Shown here: positions 1-11,424 of the stretch, one piece after another
Layout: each line of letters begins with the position of its first letter
How positions within the stretch are numbered: position 1 is the first letter of the stretch
From: Prinsepia uniflora
Taxonomy: Eukaryota; Streptophyta; Magnoliopsida; Rosales; Rosaceae
Length of the DNA stretch: 64,000 nt
Assembly (NCBI GenBank): GCA_032719365.1
Contig: CM064868.1
Coordinates: 4,990,001 to 5,054,000, forward strand
Direction of reading: 5' to 3'
Notes under the pieces: generated by a model
Databases searched by the model: none
Seen by the model: only the letters and a program-made list of their open reading frames with translations
What the model was told of the DNA's origin: nothing
Position numbers and translations under genes: made by a program

Positions 1-295
1 CTACTATGCCAAATTACCAAAATACCCCTCAACTTCCGAACATCATAACTTTCTCTACGAATGTCGGAATTGAACGTGCCACCTGTCTATGAATTCGTGA
101 CGTCCCGAACTACGTCACAGTCATCGGTCAAAGTCCATTTGACCGCCCGAACTAAAAGTCAACATTTTGCCCACGCTAGGGGCAAAACGGTCATTTTGCA
201 CGTTTCGTCCGATTTCACTCAACTAATCCCCGATTAGTCATTCTAATTCATAGTTAATTAATATTCAATCCCGATATTCGGGACGGGTCATTACA
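1..295 (-). mobile_element. 5' end of a long LTR, cut by the window edge
   Basis: Read on the minus strand this begins TGTAATGACCCGTCCC at 295 and continues with the signature of the long-LTR family: the GGGCAAAA-type hairpin (about 165-190), W-box motifs, and the segment around GACAGGTGGCACG. It matches the first part of the complete LTR at 1933-4970 and the end of the solo LTR at 59853-63275. The rest lies outside the window, so it cannot be said whether it is a solo LTR or part of an element. Confidence 0.8.
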
Positions 296-1410
296 CTCAC
301 TCTCTCTCTCCACTCTCATCTACTCATCTAGTGAATTGTAAGAACCCAAATCTTCTCTTGTTTCATTTCCATTTTTGTTTGAATTTTGTCATTTTCTCTC
401 ATTCATGTACTTGAATTAATCCATGTTCGTCTCTACAATTATACTAATTAATGCTTTGCTTGGGATCTTTTTTTGGGAATCCAGCTATATATATATACAT
501 TAAATAAACAAACGACAATTGGCATAGCGATTCTTGATGTATGAGAGATGGGTTTGGTTGTTGCAAGTGGGGGAAATGTGGCTGCTCTGAAGTTGTTTGT
601 TTTTATTCAATCTAAATGTCCCCTGAGTTGTCTGATGCCTGTAATCTTCTCGTGACTTTGTGAGTGATAATGCTTCCACTTGGGCTCTTGCTCTTGTTCA
701 GTAGGAAATGGAAAATAATTGGCTCTTCTTGGAAGTAGATATGTCTACTCACCAAAGATCGATATGTGTTTTCTTATGAGAAATTTGAGTGCGATTGACA
801 GACTACAAACCATATTATTAACTCTTGTTAAAACATAAATAGATTAGTAGCACTGTGATATGTTACAAGTTGATTGATGTAGGATATTGGATTGGATAGT
901 ATAACTCATTAGAGTATTTGAATGGTAAAAAGTGAATGTTTCTTCATTATAAATAGATGATACATTGGATAAATATTGATTAGTTGCATAAAAAACCGAT
1001 TTATTGGAAAAAGGTCGGTTTTACCCGAAACCGAATCGAATCGAACCGAACATTTTTTATTTCAATTTTAGTCGATTTTTTGAGAGAAAACCGAACCAAA
1101 CTGGAACTGTTTCACCAACCGGTTTGATTTCGGTAAAAAAATCGAATCGAAAAACCGATTAACATGGCTAATTGATAAGGTTGATTTGGCTCTAATTAGG
1201 TATTTTTAAAAAGATAAAAAGATATTAATAAATTAAATGTATATAAAAAAGATAAATTACATTATAATAGTTTGACAATAAATACGAGTAAGTACCTCTA
1301 CTGATCAGAAAATGATCTGAAGGAAGTAACACACAAAAAAATTTAACTTGAATTCACTAAGCATCGTCAAAGCAATTATTGTTTGAACAACAATCCACCC
1401 TAACCTCATT
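296..1410. other. AT-rich interval without a gene
   Basis: No coding exon is recognisable. At about 985-1165 there is a stretch rich in ACCGAA/TTCGGTT words, like those seen inside the hAT elements at 8815 and 29727. No terminal inverted repeat or target duplication could be fixed here, so it may be a decayed relative or chance. The rest is plain AT-rich sequence with short TA runs near 487 and 1240. Confidence 0.5.
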
Positions 1411-1932
1411 TCATGGTGCGACAAAAGGCCTAGTGCTAGATAGGTGTGTGCCTACACCTTTAAGGCACACCACCATCCTCTCCCAGACCATTCCTCCCTC
1501 ACAGGAATGTAGGATTGTTCACCGTTCCCTCCAGAACACGGGTCTTACAATCCACCCCCCTTAGGGCCCAGCGTCCTCGCTGGCACACTTTCCGGTCGGG
1601 GTCTGGCTCTGATACCAAATTTTCAGGACCCGACCCTCCTCGGTCAGGACCCGACTCATCTAGCACCATATTGTCCGCTTTGGGCCTTGTCCTCATGGTT
1701 TTGTTTTCGGGAACTCATGGTGCAACTTCCCAGGGGGTCACCCATCATGGGATTGCACCAGCCTCAACTCGCTTAACTTTGGGGTTCCAATCCCCCCCAA
1801 AGACAACTGAGCTCCCAAAAGGCCTAGTACTAGATAGGTGTGTGCCTACACCTTTAAGGCACACCACCATCCTCTCCCAGACAATTCCCCCGAGCAGGAA
1901 TGTGGGATTGTTCACCGTTCCCTCCAGGACTT
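1411..1932 (-). mobile_element. Cassandra-like TRIM retrotransposon with 5S-rRNA-like LTR
   Basis: Read on the minus strand this is a miniature LTR retrotransposon. The 5' LTR runs from about 1932 to about 1622, a primer binding site TGGTATCAGAGCC (initiator tRNA-Met) lies at 1605-1617, and a G-rich polypurine tract sits just before the 3' LTR, which starts TGTAAGACCC at 1549. The two LTR copies share about 115 bp (1424-1536 versus 1817-1931). The 5' LTR carries a 5S-rRNA-like domain at about 1725-1782: a box-A-like AAGTTAAGCG and a box-C-like GGGTGACCCCCTGGGAAGT. This is the hallmark of Cassandra elements. The 3' LTR has lost about 100 bp covering exactly this domain, between 1418 and 1424. 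The first bases of the 5' LTR are missing where it abuts the long LTR at 1933. No protein is encoded, as expected for a TRIM. Confidence 0.85.
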
Positions 1933-4900
1933 TGTAACGACCCGTCCCAAATCAGCGGGATTAATTAAGGATTAATGACGGATTAGCCTCGCTAATCGAA
2001 GGATAATCGGAGATTAGACGAGGATTAGCGGACGTTCGGTGCAAAATGACAATTTTGCCCCTAGAATGGGCAAAACATTGACTTTTCGTTCGTACGGTCA
2101 AATAGACTTTGACCAATGATCGTGACATAGTTTGGGACATCACGAGTTCATAGACAGGTGGTACGCTCGATTCCGACATTCGAGGAAGAAGTTGTGACGT
2201 TTGGAAGTTCGAGGGCGTTTTGGTAATTTGGTTAAATAGGGGCCAACGGTTGACTTTTAACCCGGGTGGTCCGATGACCGAGGGTCGAGTACCATTACGT
2301 AGATTGGGACTATACGAATCCGTCGACAGGTGGCACGTCGAATTCGGACGTTCGAGGACGAAGTTACGGTTCACGGAAGTTCAAACGTACTATTGCACGT
2401 TTTACGAGACGGGACTATTTGGTAGCAAGTGGGGCCCAGCTTTTTGGACAGTCCCAATGGATGAGTGACAAGTGTCACCCATCTATTGCCCAGCCCAATT
2501 AACCCATGCATATCCCTTCCTTCAACATCGATCATTTTCCCATTTTCAACCCACCAAACCGATCAACCCTTTTCAATCCAATCCAAACCCTTGACCCTAT
2601 AGTCATAAATGAGAGGCCAGATAGTGAGAAGAGGACCAGATGAATGTGGTGGCTGGCCCAGGCAGAGCCGCCGTGCACGACGGAGGAGGAAACCATGCAC
2701 AGGTATCGGTTTTAACCGATTTCCATCATTTTCAATTTCTGTTGTTATGGATCGATTTGGATGGTTTTATTGTATTACATAGGTCATTAGGATGGTGTTA
2801 GGATGTTTTTGGGAGTTTTTAGAAGGCTGTGAAGCCGTGGGTGAGTTTTAGAAAAACTGGACCGTGAAGGAAATGTTGGACCGGTTGGATTTCTTGGGTT
2901 TTAGGAGTTCTAGTTAATTGGTTTAGGTTCCTAGGACAAAAATAGAAAGAATAGGATTGATTAGGGACAAAACGAATGAAAACTGGACCGGGAATGGATC
3001 TGGACCGATTAAGCCGGTCCAAGTTGCAGGAAAACCGGACCAGACCGGTCAGACCGGTTGGCTAGAGGTTGAAGACGACTACTGTAGCTAGCGTGTGGCT
3101 CCCACGCGCAGCCAATTCAGGCGGCGTGTGGGGGAGAATTTGGGGAAGGTTCCAACATGTCAAATCATCTATTCGATGTAACGAACATTTTAGGACTGAT
3201 TTCGAGTCGATCGGACATCGTCTCCATATAGTTCGGGCTGCCCGAAGGTTTCGGAGCGCGTTTAAAAATAGTTAAAAATCCCAGAAAATTAGGGAGCTTT
3301 AGTTAGGGGTTAATTAAGTAGTTAGTAACTCTATAAAGTGATTTGGACAGGTTTGGGAATCCCGGAGACGACGGTTGACCCAAAAAGGCGTACGGCTTGC
3401 ATATCGAGGCAGCAGCTCGGACGGTCTGTGAGTGGACTTTCTTTCTGAAATCGATGCATGCATAAATGTTTTATATATGTTTTAATGTATGTTTTGTGAT
3501 GCCTTGAGTGCATTTTGGTGTGTGTTTACGTATGGGCATGTACTTCGAGGTTATCGGGTTTTATACGTGCTTATGCGCGCTTACCCTTTCGACTTTCATG
3601 AAATGAGTTTAAAAAGGTAAAATCGGGCACGAGACCCTATTGACGACCCGTAGGTCTGAGTCGTGGTCGCGACGGGTGCTGTGTGCACGGTGACGGGCGA
3701 CGTGACGCTCACATCCGGATTAGGATGCGTTCCTTCCGGAGAGGTCATGATGCACGTCCCATTTTTGAGCAACCACTAGAGGCTCGACTTCGGAGTGCTG
3801 ATGGTTTAGAGGATCGATCAGCGACGTGTGTACCATGGTCTCGAGATGGTCGCGGAAGTGATGTGTTCACGGCGACATACTAGGATTCATAGCAGTTCTG
3901 GATTAATGGTTGCACGCATCGCTAGGATCGGGATCGTGACTGACCCTGAGATATCGGGCTCGATGCCCAGTTGATTCGAGTTCGGGCTCAATGCTCAGTT
4001 CATTGTAAAATCAGGCTAGAGACCCTATTGAGTCTTACGTTCGGGTGGAAGGCCCAGTTGATTTGTGTTATCGGGCATGAATCCCATTTTTATGGTTTTA
4101 TATACTGGTATGTATATACCCTCCTTACGAGATTATGGATTGGTCTCCTCCAGTCGTCGACCTGGAGAGTCACGATCCACAGTCCAGAGTGGGTATCTCC
4201 ATAGAGATCCCGTTCCAAGAGTGGGCGTTATGATGTGGTCCCGGACCAGATTCCGGAGAGATGATCGGACTAGGTCCGAAGATGAGCCTCCCAGATGGAG
4301 AATTCCTGGAAGAAGACTCGGAGTGAGACCCTGAGTAGTATGCATACTTATATATATAGAGACATCGTGACTATATCGGGGATGTGTTCCCTAGGGGTTG
4401 TGTGCCCCGAGTTGGCATCTTCTTCGGAAGTGCCTAGGATGGGTTATATATGTATATATGTATATGTGGATGAGTTTTCATTGAGATGGTGTTGGGCTGA
4501 GACCCACGCATATTGGTTTTGGGCTGAGACCCTTATGAGATGGTTTTGGGACGAGTTCCCACGTGTTTTGGTTTGAACGGAGGTCCCATGTGTTGTTTCA
4601 CTGATTTCGGGCTAAGGCCCAAATGGTTTGATGGTTCATGACGGTTTATGAGAACCAAGCATAAACCCTAGAAATGGTTTTCGAATGCATGCATATGTTT
4701 TTAATGAAGGGCATAAAGGTCTTTTATGAAATGTTTTTATAAAATATTTGTTTTGTCCACTCACAGCTTTTGTATTTTGAATGCCTTCAGGTTGATCGCA
4801 GATGTGGCTGTAGCAGAGACGAGACATTCACATTCCTCCTTCGGATCCTGGCGTACTCTGATAGCTCCGGTTGGGCAAAGGACAGAAATATCCCTGGTCT

Positions 4901-4970
4901 GACACTTCGTGTCAGACGGGAGCAGACACGTCCCACGCTAATCCCGAGGGATTTGGGACGGGTCCTGTCA
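1933..4970 (+). mobile_element. Long LTR (3.0 kb), 5' LTR of a non-coding retrotransposon
   Basis: It starts TGTAACGACCCGTCCC and ends GGGACGGGTCCTGTCA (TG...CA), and is followed three bases later by an initiator-Met primer binding site, so it acts as a 5' LTR. Internal landmarks are: a hairpin with arms TTTTGCCC (2053-2060) and GGGCAAAA (2068-2075); W-box motifs near 2078-2114; a conserved block around 3069-3250; GTGAGTGGAC at 3428-3437; a field of short hairpins at about 3620-4640; GTCCACTCAC at 4755-4764; and a stem of two 9-base arms, GTCTGACAC and GTGTCAGAC, near 4895-4920. No 5-bp target duplication is visible with any right-hand LTR end in the window. Small open frames inside it (for example 3069-3275) recur in sister copies but lack any protein signature. 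Confidence 0.85.
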
Positions 4971-7651
4971 ACTTGGTATCAGAGCAGGTTGGCTCATGTG
5001 ATACCCATGGTACTCTGATACCAGTTGGTATCAGAGCATGTTTTGCTCGCAGAGTGTGCGCATAGGTCAAGGATGTGATGTCTCTCCAATCGTAACAGCA
5101 CATCATCAACCTGATAGTTAGGGTACTAGTACGAGGTTTTGGTCAAATCAACCCTAGTTCGTGTACGTTTGACACGAGGTACGATCGTGTGAGGTCAGTT
5201 TAGCAGAGGAAGCTGTGTTTTTCGAGAGGTCGGAATCTCAAGTAGGATCGTTATCCGTGCGAATCCGACGGCTTAGAGCCGCGTAGTTACTGGATTCTAT
5301 TCCAGTGGATCAGTAGATGCAGTAGGACGACCTGAGAGTCAGGACTGCCGAGGCGTCGTGAAGAACGTGGAACAGAGCGTAGTGAAATCCGTGGAGGTCG
5401 GACGTTGGGATCGTCCACGATAGAACCGCAAGCATCGAGATTGTATTGCTCAGAGCAGTCAGACGCGCGAGAACCTTAGTTGAGGCTGGTTGGAATAGGA
5501 CCGCAGGGAGCAGTCAGGTTGTGTTAACCCTAGTCGGTGATTGGTTGGACGAGTTACTAGGAGTGTGGTGCTTGTCAATCGGATTCCGAGGTGGACCGAT
5601 TGGTGGATGTTGCGTGTGAGCAGTTAGTGCTGGCAGTGAGTTGACCACGTAGTTGTGGAGTCTTGATAGCAGAGTGTTTCTGAGATCGGTATGCACGAGG
5701 TTGTGGCAGACACCGCTATCGATAGACGTAGTTGAGTCTTATCGAGTTGGATAGGCTCAGGTTGCCGTGACGATTGTGACGATGGGATTCATCAGTCGTG
5801 ACGAGGATACGAGGGTGCGTGGGTGATGCACGGTATTAGCAGTGGTTTGGGAGTTGAGTCAGTCAAGGCCGAGTGCGATAACAGGGAAAAGTAGTGACCG
5901 CTCAGTTTGAGCAGGGTCATCGGATTGATTTGATTTGCACTCCATGTGGTGGTGATGCGGTGAGTTAACGAGAGTAGACGACGAGCCACGAGCTGAGGAT
6001 AGCTCAGTCGTGATGTGCTCATGGTAAGGTCCTACCATTACGCGACGAGAAGGATTCGTCAAATAATATAGATTTGTCTTGGCAATTGGTGATGGTTGGT
6101 TGGCTACGGTTGACCATACCTCCTGAGTGTCGAGTACACTAGTTCGAGGAGAATTTGATAGTGAGAAATAGAATGGGTCACTACAATAGTTATCGACAGT
6201 TGTCGTTGATCAGAAAGAGTGGACAAAGTAAGGACTGTAGTGAGGATTAGTGACCGGAGGATTGGGCAGTACACAGAGAGTTGTCTGCAGATGACAGCAG
6301 GAGCCTGTTGTGACCCTGTAGTCTGGTGGCATATCGGATTTGGATGAATTGACATCCTTTTGGATGTGCATAAACGGTATTAAACAAATAGGCGAGTTGG
6401 ATTGTTTGCGGACATGTGGATGATGTCCGAGTTAGTTGTTGTGACCGAGTTGGTAGTCGTGCCATAGCGTAGTGGCCGTGCGAGTTCAGTGGACACTGAG
6501 CGGGATGGAGAAGATTCCGAGTGGCTCACTGCGGGATTTACGATATACCTACATTGGTGACAGGTACCTTAGATCGTTCTGAACGGACGGTATGAGTGTT
6601 AGGTGCTGGATTTGGATCCCATAAGGATTGGGATGTGCAAATTAAGTTACCGACGTGAACGGCAAGGGGAGAAGCCAGAAGGAATCACTGGAAGTGTTTA
6701 ATCCTGAAGGGAAGGATTAACCATTACAGTAATTATCAGAGAATGCTCTTAGTCGGGAAGAAGGACTTCTAGCTCAGGAAAAGAAACAGTTGGAAAAGTT
6801 AGGTATGCTTCCACCATGGTTGCAACTACTCTCGATTTAGAGGCTGGTGAAGGTGACTTCTCGGTTTCTGCTCATTAGCAGATCGTGCTGGATGTTGGAG
6901 GATGACATGGGATGAATTTTGATGTCATAATCTTCAACTTTCCTCATGTGAATTGATGAGGAAGGAGACGACAATGATATCCATTGCATTGACTTGGAGA
7001 TCAGATGATTCGTGGGGTCACGTCCAATGATGTGACAGGTGAGTACCCAAGACGAGACAGATTGAGTAACGTGAGGATGATCAAGATGACGGAAGTGATT
7101 GTGACGACCGTGAGGTGTTCAGACCGAGACCTGGTCGTCATTGGATGATTTGCCTTGCTGATTATGCTAAGCTAGGAGCAGAGGAGAACTTCTAAGGATT
7201 CCTTAGCATAGCTGGTGAGATGACAGATTTTGGAAGTGAGAATAAAGGTGAGTTGAGAACGATACGTAGGTATCGATCAGGAAGAGATGAATAGCCGATG
7301 CCTCGAGATGGATTTGAGAATAGAGATAGTGTTGGATTGAGGCTGGCTCGTGACGCACGATTGAACATCAGATGGATGAGTACTATGATTGGATGTGTTT
7401 CGACATATTGGTATATTGATTAGACATCAGACACTGTGTGCTTGAGCAGAGTTGAGGATAGTTGATGAGCCGAGAGCTCAGGGCCGTGTGGGCCGGTGGA
7501 ACCCTAGTGTCTGTTCGTGTTTTCTGCTAAGACAAGTATTCTATTGGAGTCCTGTGTACACCCGAATGGGTGAGACGTCGATTGTTTGTCGACAGGTTGA
7601 GTAGTACGATGGTTAGGACTTGAGAGCGAGTCGAGATCAGAGTGTGCAGCA
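4971..7651 (+). mobile_element. Internal region of the long-LTR element, no coding capacity
   Basis: This stretch between the 5' LTR and the reverse-oriented LTR at 7652 has no long open frame on either strand. No gag, protease, reverse transcriptase, RNase H or integrase motif could be recognised. It is G+A-rich on the plus strand and full of stop codons. It is either a heavily decayed gag-pol or the internal part of a large non-autonomous derivative (LARD-like). The expected polypurine tract and same-strand 3' LTR junction are absent here, so the 3' part was lost or replaced when the reverse-oriented LTR arrived. Confidence 0.55.
4974..5036 (+). other. Primer binding site with a palindromic duplicate
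   Basis: TGGTATCAGAGC at 4974-4985 matches the 3' end of plant initiator tRNA-Met and follows the LTR by three bases. A second copy lies at 5026-5036, preceded by its exact reverse complement CTCTGATACCA at 5013-5023 with a two-base gap. Together the last two form an 11-bp perfect hairpin immediately downstream of the functional-looking site. Confidence 0.8.
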
Positions 7652-10600
7652 TGACAGGACCCATCCCAATCCCCCCGGGATTAACGCGGGATGACCCTGC
7701 TCCCGTCTGACACGAAGTGTCAGACAAGGGATATTTCCGTCCTTTGCCCTCCCCGGTTATCAGAGTACGCCAGGATCCGAAAGAGGTATGTGATATCTCG
7801 GTCTCTGCTACAGTCCACATCCGATGTCAACCTGAAGGGCAGTCAAAACATTAAAAACTGTGAGTGGACAAAATAAGCGTTTATGAAAACATTTTCATAA
7901 GACATTTGTACACTTCACTAAAAATCATGCATGCAGTCAAAAACCATTTAACCAAATGGAAACCATATGTGGGAACTAAGCCCAAAATAGAATATAAGCC
8001 AAGGTCGAAAGGACCACCATGAAATCGACCATACGGGCCACTGCCCAAATCCATAAGGAAACCAATAAGGGACTCAGACCATAACAATAAACATACATGA
8101 GCCACTACTCAATCCTGTGCACACCTGTGCACACCACATATCAAATCTCATATACCATATCATATATCATATATACATATAAGTCACACAACCAATCCTG
8201 TCACGGTATCCAAAGCTACGCACATGCTACCCGGGGCTCAATCCGAGTCTTCTCAAAGTCAAGGTCAATGTCTGCAGACAACTGATCCTACTCGAGGTTA
8301 TAGTAACCATAGCCTTCCTGAGAGTAAGGAACCCAATTGGGGGTGACTCCACTCAGTCGGTGCTCCGTGACTACTCCGGGATCCACCCAGGCCAACGACC
8401 CTCCCCGGATGAGATAATATAAGTAAAGGAAGGTATATGAACATATATATACATAGCACACATATCCATGCCCGATTCCCCTGAACCGTCATGATCCATA
8501 ATATCCATTCCATATACATATAGACCATATCCTCTATGTCTGGTTCCCATAAACCGTCATGTACCATCATAACATAACCAAGGTTCATGTCGGTTCCCTT
8601 AAACCTCCATGTACCATAAACATAACCAGGGTTCATGCCGGTCCCCATAATCCGTCATGAACCACGATACCATAACAAGGGTTCATGCCGGTTCCCATAA
8701 ACCGTCATGAACCGGGAAATCCATTTAAGGTTCCCTGACCTGAAATCAAACCGTAAAGTAACTTGGGTCTCGTGCCCGAACATAGGACATCAGCTGGGCA
8801 CCGTGCCCGATATCTAAGGGTGGGCATATCGTCCCGAAATACCGAAACCGTCCCGTCCCGTATCATACCAAACCGAAAAAAAAACCTAATAGTAAAACCA
8901 AATGTATGATCGGTACGATACCGATACCGTACCGGTTCCAACAGGTACGGGATCAGTTTCGATGTTGGGGAATACCGTCCCATACCGAAACCGAACCGGT
9001 TTAATTTTTTTAATTAATTAAATAATTAAATAAAATCTAAAAATGATAAATGGTGCTAAGTTTTTTTATATATACTCGTATATATGTCTGGTATGTTTCT
9101 ATGTTCTTTGGCACATGAATTATATGAATGAATTTATGTTGTTTGATTATCATATATAAACATATATCAAGCTGTGGGGATAAGCTATTAGCTCACAACT
9201 TATTACAATCCTCTCATCATTCCATAAACATGAAACCTCTACCTACATAAATTAAATAAGATGATGGACATCTGGTTGCTGCTTGGAATGCATTGCACAC
9301 TTGTGAGCATAGACACCACTAAATCATCAAGCTAATATAATGCTTATCAACTTATCATTTCTTAATGGTGTTCCCATTTTGTTGGTTAGACTTTGAAATA
9401 TGAATTTGTTATGCATTATGGAATATTTTATCAATTCATATACAAATTCTCTAATCACATGAACGAGGCTTTGGTACAAATTTTTTAATACAAAATAGTT
9501 TCGTATAAATAGATTATTTAGATTTTTTTTTGCATAAATTTTGGCTCAATTTTTTGTTGAGTAATTTTGGCTCAAAACCGAAACCATACCGAAGTCAATT
9601 GGTTTGGTACGGTACGGTATCAATTTCATATTTTAGAATACCATACCGTACCGAACCGGTTAAAATTACTTGGTACGGTTCCGGTATCACCTTCATACCG
9701 AACCATGCCCAGGGCTACCGATATCTGAGGTCATATGCCTGAGACAAAACCAAATGGATCTCATACCCGAGTTTATCCTTTTAGAAATCCAAAACCATTT
9801 TATTAAAACCAGTAAAGAAATACCGACCTGTATAAGCACCGTATAAGGCCGAAATCTCGAAATATGTGCTTATACGTAACCACATACAAATGCACCCATG
9901 GCATCATCAAACATGTAATAAAACATATAATAAACATTTATGCATGCACCAATTTAGAAAACCAAGGTCCACTCACAGACCGTCCGAGCTGCCGCCTCGA
10001 TTTGCGTGCCGTAGGCTCTCCCGAGCCGATCACTGTCACCGGGACTCCCAAACCTGTCCAAATCGTAATAGAAGGTTACTAACTACTTAATTAACCTCCT
10101 ACTAAAGCCCCGTAATTTTTCCGAACTTTTAACTATTTTTAAGCCGACCCTAAACCTTCCGATGCCCCGAAACATATCGAGACGGTGTCCGATTGACACG
10201 AAACCAGTCCCAAAATGTTCGTTACATCGAATAGAAGATTTCATGTGTTGAACACTTCTCCAAATTATGGGCCACGCGCCCCTAGAAGATCAAAAACACT
10301 GTTCATCGTCACTAACCTCCAGCTGAACCGATTTTACTGTTCACACACTGTGCTGAACCGGCGTGACCGGTTCAATGGTTTCCCTCCCCTATTTTGGTCC
10401 GATTTTAACCCCAATTAATTCTATAATTCCTATTTCTTCATTCCCTATCATTTCTACTCATTAAAACAACCTAAAACCATCAAAATCTCATGGTTTAATC
10501 TTTGAACCATACGGTTCAAACTTCCCAAAATTCCCCCACGGCTTCACAGTCGTCCCAAGCTTCCTAAAACCTTCCTAATGACTTCCTAAAAACCTAATGA

Positions 10601-11424
10601 ATTCATTAAAACCATTAAAAACGACCCATAACAATAAAAATGGAAAATGAATCGAAAATGGGCTAACCGGGTGCATTCTCGGGTTTCTCCTCCTCCCGCC
10701 GCCGTGGACGGTGGTTCAGGCTTCCAGCAGCCATCCTCAGCTCCCTCAGTCTCTCTGGTCCTCCCAGCTGATCATGGGTTGAAGGTTGGATGGGTTTGGG
10801 TTGCACAGATGAGAGAAAAATGGTGAGATCGGGGAAATGGGTTTGTGTTTGAAATGAAGAAAATGAAGATGTTCGATGCATGAAGGAAAAGAGATGGCCT
10901 GTGGATGGGTGACACTTGTCACTCATCCATAGGGCAGGAACTAAATATCTGGGCCCCACTACAGTACAAAAGTTAACTCGTTTCGTAATTCGTGCAATAG
11001 TGCACTTGAACTTCCGTGAACCGTAACTTCGTCGTCGAACGTCCAAATTCGACGTGCCGCCTGTCTATGGATTCGTATCGTTCCGATCTACGTAATGGTC
11101 CTCGGCCCTCGGCCATCGGACCTCCTGGTCAAAAAGTCAACATTTGCCCCATTTTAACCAAAATTACCAAAATGCCCCTAAACTTCCGAACGTCATAACT
11201 TCCTCCTCGAACGTCGAAATTGAATGTGTCACCTATCTATGAACTCGTGACGTCCTAAACTACGTCATGATCATTGGTCAAAGTCCATTTGACCGCCCGA
11301 ATGAAAAGTCAACACTTTGCACACCCCTAGGGGCAAAACGGTCATTTTGCATCGTTCATCCGATTTCGCCTAACTAATCACCGATTAACCTCACTAATCG
11401 TGATTAATCACTAATCTAATCCTA
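7652..11424 (-). mobile_element. Long LTR, minus orientation, carrying a hAT insertion
   Basis: On the plus strand it begins TGACAGGACCCATCCC, the reverse complement of the LTR 3' end. It runs through the GTGAGTGGAC motif (7860-7869), the short-hairpin field (about 7960-8810) and GTCCACTCAC (9967-9976), then into the LTR 5' portion with W-box motifs (about 11280-11340). The terminal TGTAACGACCCGTCCC expected near 11424 is missing; the sequence passes directly into a plus-oriented LTR piece. Without the hAT element at 8815-9717 and its duplication the copy is about 2.86 kb. It is more diverged from the copy at 1933 than the piece at 11425 is. Confidence 0.8.
8815..9717. mobile_element. hAT-type non-autonomous element (MITE), 903 bp
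   Basis: The ends are TAAGGGTGGGCAT and ATGCCCAGGGCTA, an imperfect terminal inverted repeat of the plant hAT kind. The flanks carry a perfect 8-bp target duplication, ccgatatc, at 8807-8814 and 9718-9725. Subterminal parts are dense in ACCGAAACCG/CGGTACGGTA words on both strands; the centre is AT-rich and non-coding. It inserted into the hairpin field of the minus-oriented long LTR, so it is younger than that LTR. Confidence 0.88.

Noticed and set aside
985..1165. ACCGAA-rich stretch as a third hAT MITE of the same family
   Set aside because: Only the subterminal-type words are present; no TAGGG-like ends or 8-bp duplication could be found.
1725..1782. 5S-rRNA-like sequence as a genuine 5S rRNA gene
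   Set aside because: It is only a partial, diverged 5S domain within an LTR that has a primer binding site, so it is a Cassandra feature.
3069..3275. A 68-codon frame repeated nearly identically at 11482-11688
   Set aside because: It lies in the conserved body of the long LTR; the similarity reflects shared LTR sequence. The other copies (13912, 16683, 59853) do not keep the frame.
10663..11046. A 127-codon minus-strand frame and other frames inside LTRs (14209-14642, 17476-17799, 62340-62841)
   Set aside because: Low-complexity Pro/Ser/His-rich or mixed frames in LTR leaders, not conserved between copies, no domain motifs.
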